Positions 17,113-27,022 are shown, counted from the stretch's first letter. The stretch is DNA of 64,000 bases from Cyclobacteriaceae bacterium (GCA_019638235.1 JAHBUE010000001.1:1474492-1538491); one strand, 5' to 3'. Numbers and translations are program-made. The notes: generated by a model from the letters alone, not told the origin.

Positions 17113-17673
17113 GTGATAAAAGTAGGAGAGGTTCTGGTATCGGACGACATTAAAGAAAGAGAGTTTGTCTGTAATCTTGAAAAGTGTAAAGGCGCCTGTT
17201 GCGTGGAAGGCGATTATGGTGCGCCTTTGGAAGATGACGAACTGGAAATTCTGAAAAAGATTTATCCGAAAGTAAAACCGTATCTTACAAAAGAAGGCAT
17301 TAAAGCCATTGAAGAACAAGGTACACACGTACTGGATGACGATGGCGATTTCTCTACACCGGTAATTGGCGGGCGCGAATGTGCTTACGCGATATATGAT
17401 GATAAAGGCATTTTAAAATGCGGTATTGAACAAGCCTATTACGATGGAAAGGTGAAATGGAAAAAACCTATTTCCTGTCATTTGTATCCCATTCGTATCA
17501 CCAAGAAAAAAAACTTTGAAGCACTGAATTATAACAAGTGGAGTATTTGCTCACCGGCTTGTGCCTTGGGGAAAGAATTGCAGGTGCCGCTTTATAAATT
17601 TTTGAAAGAGCCGCTCATTCGTAAATATGGCGAAGCGTGGTATGATGAATTGGTAAGTGTTATTGAGGATTAG
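17113..17673 (+). CDS. DUF3109 cysteine-rich protein
   Basis: 186 residues from the GTG at 17113 ([12 protein letters not shown]). The cysteine cluster [11 protein letters not shown] (Cys20, 25, 29, 30) is followed by [10 protein letters not shown] and by later cysteines in [26 protein letters not shown] and [10 protein letters not shown], a pattern like the YkgJ/UPF0153 metal-cluster proteins. It probably binds zinc or iron; no reaction is known. A TTG at 17080 in the same frame is less likely because it overlaps the promoter. Confidence 0.8.
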   Translation: MIKVGEVLVSDDIKEREFVCNLEKCKGACCVEGDYGAPLEDDELEILKKIYPKVKPYLTKEGIKAIEEQGTHVLDDDGDFSTPVIGGRECAYAIYDDKGILKCGIEQAYYDGKVKWKKPISCHLYPIRITKKKNFEALNYNKWSICSPACALGKELQVPLYKFLKEPLIRKYGEAWYDELVSVIED

Positions 17674-17735
17674 GGCTTGGGACTTAGGGATTCACCTGCC
17701 GGAAGGTAGGTAGGGCTTAGGATTTGATAATGAGG
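17674..17735. repeat. Dispersed intergenic repeat, AGGGCTTGGGACTTAGG type
   Basis: Directly behind the DUF3109 stop the words AGGGCTTGGGACTTAGGG and TAGGGCTTAGGATT occur around a short CACCTGCCGGAAGGTAGGT stem. The same words recur at 33350, 51003, 59622 and, inverted, at 60540. Confidence 0.6.
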
Positions 17736-17752
17736 AATTCGAAATTGAACAA

Positions 17753-19096
17753 TCAACACAACCCTATTCTGCGCGAAAGGTCTGAGCTGAATTTATTCAA
17801 CGGGTCGTATTTTTCTTTAATAGCAAGCCATTCTTTGTATTGCGGATACATGGCTTTAAATGTAGCTTCATCAAGGTAGGCATCTTTGCCGAGGTAAATT
17901 CTTCCGCCCATGTCCAGCACCATGTTGTCGAGTTTTTTTGTAAACGATTTAAGTTTTGGTTTGATAGGGAAATCAATAGCGAAGGTGTATCCCTTAAACG
18001 GAAAACTAAGCAGTCCGGCCTGTTCGTTTCCAAAGCGTTTCAATACATTAAGAAAGGGGATGCAATCGCTCTTCGTTATCTCCGTAAGGATAGTGCGTAT
18101 GTTTTCTTTTCCTTTTTCATCGGGCAGCACAAACTGGTACTGAATGAAGCCGCGTTTTCCGTAACCCCGGTTCCAGTTGTTTATCATGTCCAACGGGTAA
18201 AAGAATTTATCGTAATGTGCTATGCCCGCTCCGTTTTTTTGCATGAAATACAACAGGGTGTTCAGTAGTTTTACGGTTAGTGTATTCAGTGTGAAAGACG
18301 GGAGATAAAAAGGGACATTCAGTTTTAACTTTTTTTCAAGTTTTAATGGGTTGGATTTTAATTTATCCGGTAACTCGGCCAGTGTAGCGTGGTTGCCCAT
18401 TGTTAAAACGCCCCGACCTAAATTTTTTCCGCTTGCCATTGAATCTATCCACGCAACAGAAGAAGTGTATTCCGCTTCGCTCTCGTCAATAGAAGCCAGC
18501 ATTTCATCTAAATTTTTTGCAGCTTTTGCCTTCTGAACAAAATAGGTTGTTTCAATTTTTCGCAATTGAATAGTAGCGGTAAGAATAATGCCTAACAGTC
18601 CGAGTCCGCCAAAATTTGCATGGAACAAATCACTGTTTTCTTCCCGATTGGCCGTTACTACACGGCCGTCACTTAGCAGGATGGTAAAGTTGTGTACACA
18701 ATTTATAAACGAGCCGTCAGCGTGATGCGATTTGCCATGCACGTTGTTGGCAATAGCGCCCCCAATGGTTATAAATTTTGTTCCAGGTGTAATCATGGGG
18801 AACCATCCGCGCGGAGTAAAAACCTGTATAATATCGGCAAGGCTAACGCCTGCCTCGCAGGTGAGGATGCCGTTAACATCATCAAACGCAATGAAGCGAT
18901 TTAGTTTCTGCATGTTGATAACGCCACACTCATTGTTGGTAGCCTGGTCGGCATAGCTTCTGCCAAGTCCGCGCGGAATTGCCTTGTCGAACGACAGCGT
19001 TTCCTGAATCTCCTGAATCATGTTTGGGTAAACAACTTTGCCAGGTGTGCCCGGTATATTTCCCCAGCCTGATAATTTTTCTTCTGTTACGTGCAT
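17753..19096 (-). CDS. FAD-linked oxidase, DprE1-like
   Basis: 447 residues. The FAD-binding PRGLGRSYAD and ITIGGAIANNVHGKSHH motifs closely resemble decaprenylphosphoryl-ribose 2'-oxidase DprE1 (461 aa in Mycobacterium), as does the C-terminal LSFPFKGYTFAIDFP. At the place of the mycobacterial benzothiazinone-target cysteine there is alanine. It would oxidise a polyprenyl-phospho-sugar as the first half of an epimerisation, but the usual reductase partner DprE2 is not in the window. It lies 46 bases behind the MoxR-operon membrane protein. Alternative: another aldonolactone-oxidase-type enzyme. Confidence 0.75.
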   Translation of the reverse strand: MHVTEEKLSGWGNIPGTPGKVVYPNMIQEIQETLSFDKAIPRGLGRSYADQATNNECGVINMQKLNRFIAFDDVNGILTCEAGVSLADIIQVFTPRGWFPMITPGTKFITIGGAIANNVHGKSHHADGSFINCVHNFTILLSDGRVVTANREENSDLFHANFGGLGLLGIILTATIQLRKIETTYFVQKAKAAKNLDEMLASIDESEAEYTSSVAWIDSMASGKNLGRGVLTMGNHATLAELPDKLKSNPLKLEKKLKLNVPFYLPSFTLNTLTVKLLNTLLYFMQKNGAGIAHYDKFFYPLDMINNWNRGYGKRGFIQYQFVLPDEKGKENIRTILTEITKSDCIPFLNVLKRFGNEQAGLLSFPFKGYTFAIDFPIKPKLKSFTKKLDNMVLDMGGRIYLGKDAYLDEATFKAMYPQYKEWLAIKEKYDPLNKFSSDLSRRIGLC

Positions 19097-19142
19097 ATAC
19101 AGTATAAGTGCTGCGAAAATAGGAAATCTCCAAAGACTTCTA

Positions 19143-20897
19143 TCAAAACCTGGGTATTAACCACAACACCGTTGCCCCGGCAAGAAAGAGCAGGTAAAAC
19201 CATAGCGGATTAACGGGCTTTTCAATCATGTGTCCGTCAGTTTCTCCGGTTTTATTGGTAGCGAATTTACGCATGCTTTGAAGCTGATTTGTTTTTTGTA
19301 CGGATGCCCACTCATTTTCTGCGAAAGCGTAAAACGGCAACGTTGTTGAATCTTGCGCAATGGTAAGGTTGTGCCAGCCGGCTTGCGGTATTCGTACTGT
19401 TGCTTCCCACACATTATCAATAAGTGGGTGTTCCTGCACAGGAATGTTAATGGAATCAAGCAGTAGGTTTGGTTTTTCAGCAGCACTAATAATATTGATG
19501 ACTACCGGTTCATCCACATACAATGGAAAAGGTGTTTTAATAGTTAGTTTAAACCCGACCTTTTCGTTTCGGGCAGTGCGTTCAATAACGGGTATCCATA
19601 AATCGGTGTAGGCAGTTGGTTTGTCTTGTAAGATTAAGGTGTATGTATGAGTAAGTAACTGCACTATAATTTTTCCTGAACCATAATACACATATCCGGA
19701 AAGTGTGTGCCCATTTGCATCCTGCGTAACAGGGTAGAGGTTTTCGTTTTCAGAAAGTCGGGCGGGAGTTGTGGCAAGGATTAGTTTACCGGACGGTAAC
19801 ATGAATTGTGCAGTGTCTTGTTTGAGATTATGGAACGAAAATGCAGGAAGATTTTTCGGTTGATTGGTTGTGAAGGAATCATCGGCCAGGATTAAAAGAC
19901 CTAAACCATTTTTTATTTCTTCCAACAAGTATGTGTTTTCCGGTTTTGAAAGTGCGTTATATGCTTGCGCGTCTGTAATTATTACGTCAAACTCCTCAAG
20001 CAAAGCGCGTGTTATTCTTTCTACGTTAATTGGCTGTTGATTTATAAATTCGGTTTGGTAGCGGTTTGTAGAAACCTGGTAACGCACGGCAACGCGATGC
20101 CCCTTTTCGGCAAGCTGATTTTTTAAGAAGCGCACTTCTGCCGTAGGGTAACTGTTCAGAAATAAAACAGATAAGGGCTTTTCTTGCCTGACAACAACCG
20201 GCAATGTTTCGCTATAACGTTGCGTGCTGTCTTGCACGGTAAGGTTATAACTAAAATTACCCGCTTGCTTTGGGCGAAATTTCAGTTCAAAACTATGTAA
20301 CCCACTTGACTGAAAAGTGATTGAATCTTCTTTTCCGCCCGGCCCGTTAAGTACGAGTTGCTTCTCACCTTTTCGGTTGTAAAATGTTCCGGTTATGGCC
20401 TGTGCCCGGTTAGCAATATAACCTTCTTGCAAAACCGATGTGATGCCTTCCGGGTAATCGACTATTGGCAGATATGCTACACTTTTATTTTCTATATATG
20501 CCTCGACATATCGCGAAATCCCTTCGCCAACAATAAACAGGTTGTTGGGTAAATCATCCAGCGCCCTGTATGAAGGCAACGATTTGCTACTCTTGTATGG
20601 CGTAGTTTCCGGCAAGGCAATTAAATCCGTGTATCCTTTTTTTATTAAACTGTCAACCTGTTGTGTGTTGTAGTTGGGTGTTAGTAACACAGTTGTTCCT
20701 GCGCTCTGTATTTTAAAAGCAGGTTGAAGAAACATGCCTGCAAGACTTATAGCGATAAGTGCAAGTGCTGCAAGTCGCCATAATAGTTTTTTTTCTTTTC
20801 GTTGAATTTCTATCCACACCAACAAAAGAAAAACAAGCGTGAGAGCAGGAACTACCAGGAGCCAATCTGTTATCGGATTAAAACTTAGGCTATTCAT
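19143..20897 (-). CDS. MoxR-operon membrane protein, unknown
   Basis: 584 residues. Two N-terminal membrane helices (about 11-28 and 38-57) and one C-terminal helix (about 565-582) bracket a large extracytoplasmic part. That part includes a segment like a class I glutamine-amidotransferase fold (SVLFLNSYPTAEVRFL..., then FDVIITDAQAY). It starts inside the end of the DUF4175 gene (8-base overlap), so translation is coupled. Proteins of this shape commonly end MoxR/BatA operons in Bacteroidota; no enzymatic residues can be assigned. Confidence 0.7.
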   Translation of the reverse strand: MNSLSFNPITDWLLVVPALTLVFLLLVWIEIQRKEKKLLWRLAALALIAISLAGMFLQPAFKIQSAGTTVLLTPNYNTQQVDSLIKKGYTDLIALPETTPYKSSKSLPSYRALDDLPNNLFIVGEGISRYVEAYIENKSVAYLPIVDYPEGITSVLQEGYIANRAQAITGTFYNRKGEKQLVLNGPGGKEDSITFQSSGLHSFELKFRPKQAGNFSYNLTVQDSTQRYSETLPVVVRQEKPLSVLFLNSYPTAEVRFLKNQLAEKGHRVAVRYQVSTNRYQTEFINQQPINVERITRALLEEFDVIITDAQAYNALSKPENTYLLEEIKNGLGLLILADDSFTTNQPKNLPAFSFHNLKQDTAQFMLPSGKLILATTPARLSENENLYPVTQDANGHTLSGYVYYGSGKIIVQLLTHTYTLILQDKPTAYTDLWIPVIERTARNEKVGFKLTIKTPFPLYVDEPVVINIISAAEKPNLLLDSINIPVQEHPLIDNVWEATVRIPQAGWHNLTIAQDSTTLPFYAFAENEWASVQKTNQLQSMRKFATNKTGETDGHMIEKPVNPLWFYLLFLAGATVLWLIPRF

Positions 20898-23148
20898 TTT
20901 TTCCGGTTTGCAGTTGGTGTAAAAATTCTTCGTCTAACGTGTGAAGATGTTGTATTTTCTTTGCCGGTGTTTGTTGCGGAACGGGTAACATTTGCCAGAA
21001 CGCCTTCCTGATTTTTTTTAGTGCGCCCGTTTCTTCGCCAGGCTTGAGGGTGTTATCGAGATAGGATTTTAACAACGACAAACTTTCTAAATAGCGAACG
21101 GGTTCCTCTATGGCCTTTGCGGCTAATTCTCTTCCGGCTAATTCAAGTGTTCTTTTTGCATCAACCGTAAGTTGTTTACCCGGTATCAATTCCTCTAACA
21201 ATGGAATGGCACGTTGTATTTCCGGGTATAATTTTTCCTGTTCTGCACGCCAGGCAGCGCGTGTGCTATGCACTTCCGACAAATCACCGGTTAGTCGTTT
21301 TTCTTCTTTTATAGGCGGAGGGTCAAAGCCGATGCGATGCACATATATCCGCGAGTCGTTGCTGATTTCTTTTAACAATTGAAGCGCTTTATACTGATAG
21401 GGTAACGATTTTTCAGGCTCGAACAAACGGAGGTAAAGCTCGGCATCCCACATTAGCGTAAGCGCGGCTTTTAATTTAATGCGCAGCGACTCAATAAAAA
21501 ATGTTGCGGTTTCTTCATCATCGTGCTTGTGCATGAAGGCGTCCATCAGGTTTTTAGGTTCACCGTCTTCTGTTTCTTCGTGTTGGTGGCTATGCGTTGG
21601 CAGTCTGTTGTCAGGAGCAAGATTGTGTTCGTTTTCTTTATCATGAACGTGGCCGAATTTTTTAGCAAGGTCTTCTTCTTCGTGCTCATGCTCATGCTCA
21701 TGGTCATCGTCTTCGTCCAACGCCTCATGACCAATTCCTGTTTCAAATTCTTCGCCAAGAAATTGCCCGTAGCGCAGCCTTAATACTTTTTGGTCGTACC
21801 CAAGTTCATTGCTGGTTGCATTAAACGTAGCACGCGATAGTTTCTTTTTCTCGCTGATTAATTTCTCCGAATCAATAATAATCTGTCGCTGACTTCTGAA
21901 ATATTCCGGCATCAGGTCAACGCCCAAACCTCCGTCAACACCAAAAGTATAAGAAGCCGTATCTTTTAATGTAATAAAATAAGTTTCGGTTCGTGTCTGG
22001 TTGGCCGTTGGTTTTTTGTTGTCGTAAGCCTCAACATAAAAGTATAATTCATCACCGGGCTCCATACCAAGTTTGTCGAGGTTTATGGTGCGGGCTGCCC
22101 ATACATTTTTGCCGATAATTTTTTCGGGAGTTGTAAACAATAATTTTTCTTCGCGAAACTTAACCGACTCACCGCTTCCTTTACTCACCGTAGCAATTAT
22201 CCAGGCATTTTCAATTCCGTAATCGTCTGTAAGTAACGCAGTGGCGTTGATGTTGCGATTATCTTCAATGTCTAACTCAATAAATTGATGCAGGTTTTCT
22301 ATACTGATAACAGGAGCCTGGTCAGCAATGCTTTCAATTTTGTAATATCGACTGGTAAGCGTTGTGCTATCGGTGTTCCAATTTATCTGGTAAATATCGT
22401 TGCCGGGAAAGGACGCTTTTGTAATAAATTCGTTTCCTGTTTGAGTAAGAAAAAGTGTATCACGATTTGCGAAGGTGAGGTAAGGCCGTCCGACAGGTTG
22501 GTTGAACGCAACAGTCCACTGCACAACACTTCCTTCTGCAATGATTAGCTCCGGCTCGGTTGTATTGAAAGATTTTTTGCCGGTATAGGCAGGCGGATGA
22601 ATGGTTATGTTAAGTTTTTGAATTTCTGGTGGAAGCGAAACGCTTGCAGTAGATTTTGGTGTTAGTATGTTGCGAAGTGTTTCGGCAGTGCCCGAATGTG
22701 TTGTGCTATACGATGTTAAAACAAATAGCACAACCGACACAAACAGTAATTCAACGGCAAGAACAATACGGTTTGGAAACCTGATAGTCGATTGCACTTG
22801 TTGCAGCCAGAAATCCACACGATTGAGTTGCAGTTTTTGAAGTGTCGTCAGGTTTTCTTCCGGTTGAAGTAGTATGTCAGCGCTTGCCTGAAGCTGGGGG
22901 TAACGCGTGTTAAGGTAGTATGCAATATTTTTTGTGCTTACGCGATGTAGCTTTAGAAAATAAAACCTGGTAAAAAACACAAACAGGGTTACGCCCACAC
23001 CCAAACCAATGGCAACACTGAAAGATGAAAAAAAACCAAGCACCGTGTAGGTCAGTAGCCCTGATGCAATAGCAAGCACACTTATCTCCAATAACCGGAT
23101 TAGCCGGTATCGTAGTGTGAGCGTTGCTATGATTTTTTTTCCTTTCAT
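20890..23148 (-). CDS. DUF4175-type membrane protein with His-rich loop
   Basis: 752 residues. Two N-terminal membrane helices (about 18-58) and a third near residue 128-146, then a long extracytoplasmic region with Ig-like strands, and a helical C-terminal part. Around residues 470-545 there is a loop of alternating His and Asp/Glu (EHEHEHEE, HVHDKENEHN, THSHQHEE), a likely metal-binding stretch encoded by near-repeats of CATGAG. Overlaps both neighbours by 4 and 8 bases. Belongs to the MoxR-DUF58-BatA operon; probably a subunit of that membrane complex. Confidence 0.75.
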   Translation of the reverse strand: MKGKKIIATLTLRYRLIRLLEISVLAIASGLLTYTVLGFFSSFSVAIGLGVGVTLFVFFTRFYFLKLHRVSTKNIAYYLNTRYPQLQASADILLQPEENLTTLQKLQLNRVDFWLQQVQSTIRFPNRIVLAVELLFVSVVLFVLTSYSTTHSGTAETLRNILTPKSTASVSLPPEIQKLNITIHPPAYTGKKSFNTTEPELIIAEGSVVQWTVAFNQPVGRPYLTFANRDTLFLTQTGNEFITKASFPGNDIYQINWNTDSTTLTSRYYKIESIADQAPVISIENLHQFIELDIEDNRNINATALLTDDYGIENAWIIATVSKGSGESVKFREEKLLFTTPEKIIGKNVWAARTINLDKLGMEPGDELYFYVEAYDNKKPTANQTRTETYFITLKDTASYTFGVDGGLGVDLMPEYFRSQRQIIIDSEKLISEKKKLSRATFNATSNELGYDQKVLRLRYGQFLGEEFETGIGHEALDEDDDHEHEHEHEEEDLAKKFGHVHDKENEHNLAPDNRLPTHSHQHEETEDGEPKNLMDAFMHKHDDEETATFFIESLRIKLKAALTLMWDAELYLRLFEPEKSLPYQYKALQLLKEISNDSRIYVHRIGFDPPPIKEEKRLTGDLSEVHSTRAAWRAEQEKLYPEIQRAIPLLEELIPGKQLTVDAKRTLELAGRELAAKAIEEPVRYLESLSLLKSYLDNTLKPGEETGALKKIRKAFWQMLPVPQQTPAKKIQHLHTLDEEFLHQLQTGKNE

Positions 23149-24338
23149 TGATTTCTTCTCCAGGCAAGTATTCGTTCTGTAATAAGAAAAATAAGAATGA
23201 GGAATAGTAACAATTTATCGGTATTGCCGGTTGTGCTTACAAAGGCCGCGCGCTGTTTGGCAGTATGGCTCCAGCGTATCGCTTCCGGCATCACGCGATT
23301 GTCGTGTTGTGCAAATGTTTGCTCAGGTAATATTAGTTGTGCTAACTGAACGGTTACGTTGGTTTGTAATGCTTCTTCAAGGTTCAATCGTTTTGTAAGA
23401 TGCCAGGTATTGTTGGTTGCCTGCACAAAAAGTTTTTCGCTTTGTACACTCTTGTATGTTACTGTATTGGTTGATTGGTTGATTGAATTATCGGAAAGCG
23501 CAATACCCCATGCAAGCCCTTGAACTTCATTATTAAGATTGGGCAATTGAACGATTTTTATCGGGTGCAACGTATTGTTGCTGATAGCATGTAGCGCAGC
23601 ATAAAGTACCCTGCCGTCTTCTTCAAAACCGGTATCGGCATATAGCCCGACAATAAGTGTATCAGTAAGCGAGTAATGTTGTTCAGTTGTTCTTCTTTCT
23701 TTTACCGTTTCAAACCAGGTTTCATTTTCGTTTGAAAAACCTTTTCTGATATAAACGCTGTCTTCATTCAAACCGGCAACAGCATGATTGAATGAGGCAG
23801 GCTCGGCCGGAATAGTTATCCATTGAATGTGATTGGGCAATCCTTCGGCTTTTCCTTTAAAGTTAACTACACGACTGTTTGAAAAAACAATAACGTTGCG
23901 ACTATTTTCTTTTTGGAGAGCTTCTGTCAATTTATAATAATCTGTTGAATAGGATTGGTTTGTATTTTCAGGAAAGTCTTTTTCAAGAAATCGTACTTCA
24001 TACCCTTGCGTTTCAAGCGAATCCAATACTGTGCTTAACCGATTCTCTAATCCTGACTCAACCAATGCCCAGGGCGTGGTTGATGTGTACGATTTTAATT
24101 GAATATGCAAACCACTAAGCAACAAAACCAATAGCGTGATAAGTGCAATCCGCAACAGCAACAACAAAATTTCATTTAGCCGTAAATTCCTGTATTGTTT
24201 TGTATTGCTTTCGCGAAGGTGACGAACACTGCCAAGTTTAATAACCCTTCCTTCCTTCCGACTCAGTACGTGTATGCCAACCGGAATCAGTATTCCGGTT
24301 AACGCCCATAAAAAAGCCGGATTAGCAAACTGAATCAT
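23145..24338 (-). CDS. BatA-domain membrane protein
   Basis: 397 residues. The N-terminal BatA motif is complete (FANPAFLWALTGILIPVGIHVLSR), followed by a second helix (RIALITLLVLLLSGL), a soluble part, and a final helix near the C-terminus (LLLFLILIFLITERILA) with a basic end. Such proteins are inner-membrane partners of DUF58/MoxR modules. Start overlaps the DUF58 stop by one base; end overlaps the DUF4175 start by 4. Confidence 0.8.
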   Translation of the reverse strand: MIQFANPAFLWALTGILIPVGIHVLSRKEGRVIKLGSVRHLRESNTKQYRNLRLNEILLLLLRIALITLLVLLLSGLHIQLKSYTSTTPWALVESGLENRLSTVLDSLETQGYEVRFLEKDFPENTNQSYSTDYYKLTEALQKENSRNVIVFSNSRVVNFKGKAEGLPNHIQWITIPAEPASFNHAVAGLNEDSVYIRKGFSNENETWFETVKERRTTEQHYSLTDTLIVGLYADTGFEEDGRVLYAALHAISNNTLHPIKIVQLPNLNNEVQGLAWGIALSDNSINQSTNTVTYKSVQSEKLFVQATNNTWHLTKRLNLEEALQTNVTVQLAQLILPEQTFAQHDNRVMPEAIRWSHTAKQRAAFVSTTGNTDKLLLFLILIFLITERILAWRRNQ

Positions 24339-25231
24339 CAGAGTAATTTTTTACGGTTATTTAAAAAATTACGCAACACGTTTTCAACAGGCTCTTCCAT
24401 AGCAATAACCTCGTAACCGATTTGCCGTTCCAACAACTGATTTCGCAATCCGCCAATCCAGTCGGTTACTTGCTTGCGATACATGGTTTGTTGCGTTGCC
24501 GTATCCGCTTTTATGCGCGCACCACTTTCAAGGTCTTCAAACGTAAACGACCCTTCAAACTCCAGTTCGCGTTCTTGTTTACCCAGGAGGTGCAATACAA
24601 GTACTTCGTTTCGTTTTGTTTTTAATAATGATATGAAATTCAGAATGTCGCCTTGTTCATCGTATAAATCGCTGATGAAAATGAAAAGCTCTTTACCGTG
24701 ATGTTGAAGAATAGACTCAAGATTTTCACCACGATTCCATTTCCCTTCGGCTTTTGAATGAATGAGTGTGGTGAGCACCCGGATAAATTGCTGTTGTTCA
24801 ATACGTGGATGCACCACGTCAATGTGTGTATCGTTAATGCAATACAACCCAAAGGCATCGCCTTGCTTTCGTGCCAGGTAGGTCAGGGCGGCAATCAGCA
24901 TGCGTGTATAGTGCAGTTTGCTCACCCCCTGTTCTTCATACGCCATTGAGTGGCTCACATCCATTACAAGTTTAACCGTAATGTTAGTTTCAATATCGGC
25001 AAGTTTAGTAAAGTAACGTTCGCTGCGTGCATACATTTTCCAATCCAGCAAGCGCAAGTCATCGCCTGGTTCGTAGCTACGGTATTGACTGAACTCCTGA
25101 CCCAAGCCAATCATCTGACTCCTGTTGCTGCCACTTATGAAACCTTCTACCAATATACGGGCAACAAGTTCAAGCCCGTTAACGGTGTTTAACAGTTCAG
25201 GTTTGAGTAAATCTTTTATGCCCGGATGCAC
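24338..25231 (-). CDS. DUF58 domain protein
   Basis: 297 residues. The DUF58 signature YEPGDDLRLLDWKMYARS is at about 52-69, and a von Willebrand A-type metal site follows with MDVSHSM. Cytoplasmic partner of MoxR ATPases. Located 21 bases behind moxR and overlapping the BatA gene, as expected for a MoxR-DUF58-BatA complex that acts on envelope proteins as a chaperone or metal inserter (inferred from family knowledge). Confidence 0.9.
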   Translation of the reverse strand: MHPGIKDLLKPELLNTVNGLELVARILVEGFISGSNRSQMIGLGQEFSQYRSYEPGDDLRLLDWKMYARSERYFTKLADIETNITVKLVMDVSHSMAYEEQGVSKLHYTRMLIAALTYLARKQGDAFGLYCINDTHIDVVHPRIEQQQFIRVLTTLIHSKAEGKWNRGENLESILQHHGKELFIFISDLYDEQGDILNFISLLKTKRNEVLVLHLLGKQERELEFEGSFTFEDLESGARIKADTATQQTMYRKQVTDWIGGLRNQLLERQIGYEVIAMEEPVENVLRNFLNNRKKLL

Positions 25232-25252
25232 TGCGCCACAATTAAAAATTAA

Positions 25253-26263
25253 TTAAACACGATTGGAACTCAACTTGATGTGTTGCAGCAAGTAGCTGGT
25301 AACATCATCGGGTTGAATGCCCTCTGCTTCAGCTTTAAAGTTGAGCAATATTCTATGTCGTAAAACAGGAAGTGCTACCTCGCGGATGTCTTCTTCTGTA
25401 ACGGCAAGTTTTCCATGAAGCAAGGCACGGGCTTTGGCAGTTAAAATCATGGCTTGCCCGCCTCTTGGCCCTGCGCCCCACCGCACCCATTCGGTAACGT
25501 AAGCATTTGCATCTTTACCGGGGCGCGTACTGCGGATAAGTTTGCTAATGTAGGCTACGAGGTCATCGCTGACGTGTACTTCGCGCACGTAACGCTGTGC
25601 TTCCACAATACTTTGTCCATCAATTACTTTATGGATTTGTGGTTTTTTATTTCCGGTAGTGCCCGCCAATATTTGCTTTTCATCTTCGGCAGTAGGGTAT
25701 CCTATTTTTATATAGAGCAAGAACCTGTCGAGTTGTGCTTCCGGAAGCGGAAATGTTCCGGCTTGTTCAATCGGGTTTTGTGTGGCGAGGATGAAGAAAG
25801 GTTTTTCGAGTGGATAAGTTGTACCGGCATACGTTACTTCAAATTCCTGCATGGCTTCCAATAAGGCCGATTGCGTTTTGGGCGATGTGCGGTTTATTTC
25901 ATCTGCAAGAATGATGTTTGAAAATATAGGTCCCTTGTTGAATTTGAAGAAACGCTTTCCGGTTGTATGGTCTTCTTCCAGAATCTCAGTACCGATAATG
26001 TCGGAAGGCATTAAGTCGGGTGTGAACTGAATACGCTTGAACGAAAGGTCAATCGCTTCCGACAATGTTCGTATCATCAATGTTTTCGCAAGCCCGGGCA
26101 CACCTTCAAGCAAGGCATGACCACCCGACAGGAAGGTTATCAATAATTGTTCAACAGCGTTATCCTGCCCTACAATAACTTTTTTTATTTCGTCTTTTAA
26201 AGCATTGAGGCGTTGTGTCAGGGCGTCAATAGTTTTTTCGGTTGTGCTTACTTCGTGGTTCAT
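25253..26263 (-). CDS. moxR: MoxR-family AAA+ ATPase
   Basis: 336 residues. Walker A region LLEGVPGLAKT, Walker B with ILADEINRTSPKTQSALLEAMQE, sensor 1 ATQNPIEQAG and the LPEAQLDRF arginine-finger segment are present. MoxR ATPases remodel or activate partner proteins in pairs with DUF58/vWA proteins, which follow immediately. Lies 16 bases behind the DUF4159 gene. Confidence 0.95.
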   Translation of the reverse strand: MNHEVSTTEKTIDALTQRLNALKDEIKKVIVGQDNAVEQLLITFLSGGHALLEGVPGLAKTLMIRTLSEAIDLSFKRIQFTPDLMPSDIIGTEILEEDHTTGKRFFKFNKGPIFSNIILADEINRTSPKTQSALLEAMQEFEVTYAGTTYPLEKPFFILATQNPIEQAGTFPLPEAQLDRFLLYIKIGYPTAEDEKQILAGTTGNKKPQIHKVIDGQSIVEAQRYVREVHVSDDLVAYISKLIRSTRPGKDANAYVTEWVRWGAGPRGGQAMILTAKARALLHGKLAVTEEDIREVALPVLRHRILLNFKAEAEGIQPDDVTSYLLQHIKLSSNRV

Positions 26264-26279
26264 GTAATCGTTATGTTAA

Positions 26280-26903
26280 TTAGGCCATTAGCGCATACAT
26301 TACTATGTTAACGCTAAAGCGTGTGTTGTCATGTCGGTAAAATCTTTTATTACGAAAGTCATAATCCCATTCGCAGCCATAATCTTTATTGCTGTACAGC
26401 ACACCTATTTTTCCATTTACTTCAATTGCTTTTAAATAGTTGTGCACCAGGTCATCGCCCCAGCCGTTAAGTTCCTGCGATGTTACCGGGGGGCCGTCAA
26501 ACCGGAAGAAGGATGAATACAGCCGATGATTGTTGGGTATTTTTTGCAGCGCACGACTGCCAAAAATCCGGCTCATCTGGTCTTCAAACGATTTGGCAAA
26601 CAAGCCGTCAATATCGTGATTGCAATCATCAACAAAAACAAAGCCCCCACGTTGGACGTAGCGTTCAAAATTTTCCCGTTCGCGGGCAGTAAACTCAACA
26701 AGTTTATGCCCGCTTAAATAGCAAAAGGGGAACTTAAAAATTTCGGGACTGCTAAGGGGTATAATGTTCTCCTTGGTATCAACCGGCAGGGTAGTGTATT
26801 CCACCAACGAATTGAGAACGTTTGAAGGCATACGCTGGTCAACATCCCAGTCGCCCGATTCATATTGAAGCCGGGTAAAAACGAACTTATTGCGTGGCTG
26901 CAT
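26280..26903 (-). CDS. DUF4159 protein
   Basis: 207 residues. The family core is visible: FTRLQYESGDWD at the start, the central FVQRGGFVFVDDC-type strand-loop and GDDLVHNYLKAIE and Asp/Tyr-rich C-terminal parts. DUF4159 has a flavodoxin-like/amidotransferase-like fold and nearly always travels with MoxR operons. First gene of this operon, downstream of a terminator; no signal peptide seen. Confidence 0.85.
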   Translation of the reverse strand: MQPRNKFVFTRLQYESGDWDVDQRMPSNVLNSLVEYTTLPVDTKENIIPLSSPEIFKFPFCYLSGHKLVEFTARERENFERYVQRGGFVFVDDCNHDIDGLFAKSFEDQMSRIFGSRALQKIPNNHRLYSSFFRFDGPPVTSQELNGWGDDLVHNYLKAIEVNGKIGVLYSNKDYGCEWDYDFRNKRFYRHDNTRFSVNIVMYALMA

Positions 26904-26990
26904 GTGCTTTTATTATAAGGATAACAACCTTCTTTAAACTACAAAGTTTAAATTTCTGTAATTAGTTTCGTAACAATTATTACGAGCGGA

Positions 26991-27022
26991 AAAACAAATC
27001 CCCGAAACCGGTTTCGGGGATT
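26991..27022 (-). terminator. Intrinsic terminator of the tldD-tldD-pmbA operon
   Basis: A perfect palindrome with 13-base arms (AATCCCCGAAACC / GGTTTCGGGGATT, 26997-27022) is followed on the minus strand by TTTGTTTTT-type sequence. It separates the pmbA end from the MoxR operon. Confidence 0.9.

Noticed and set aside
21670..21710. Repeats of CATGCT/CATGAG that look like a microsatellite
   Set aside because: They encode the His/Glu loop of the DUF4175 protein; treated as part of that gene.
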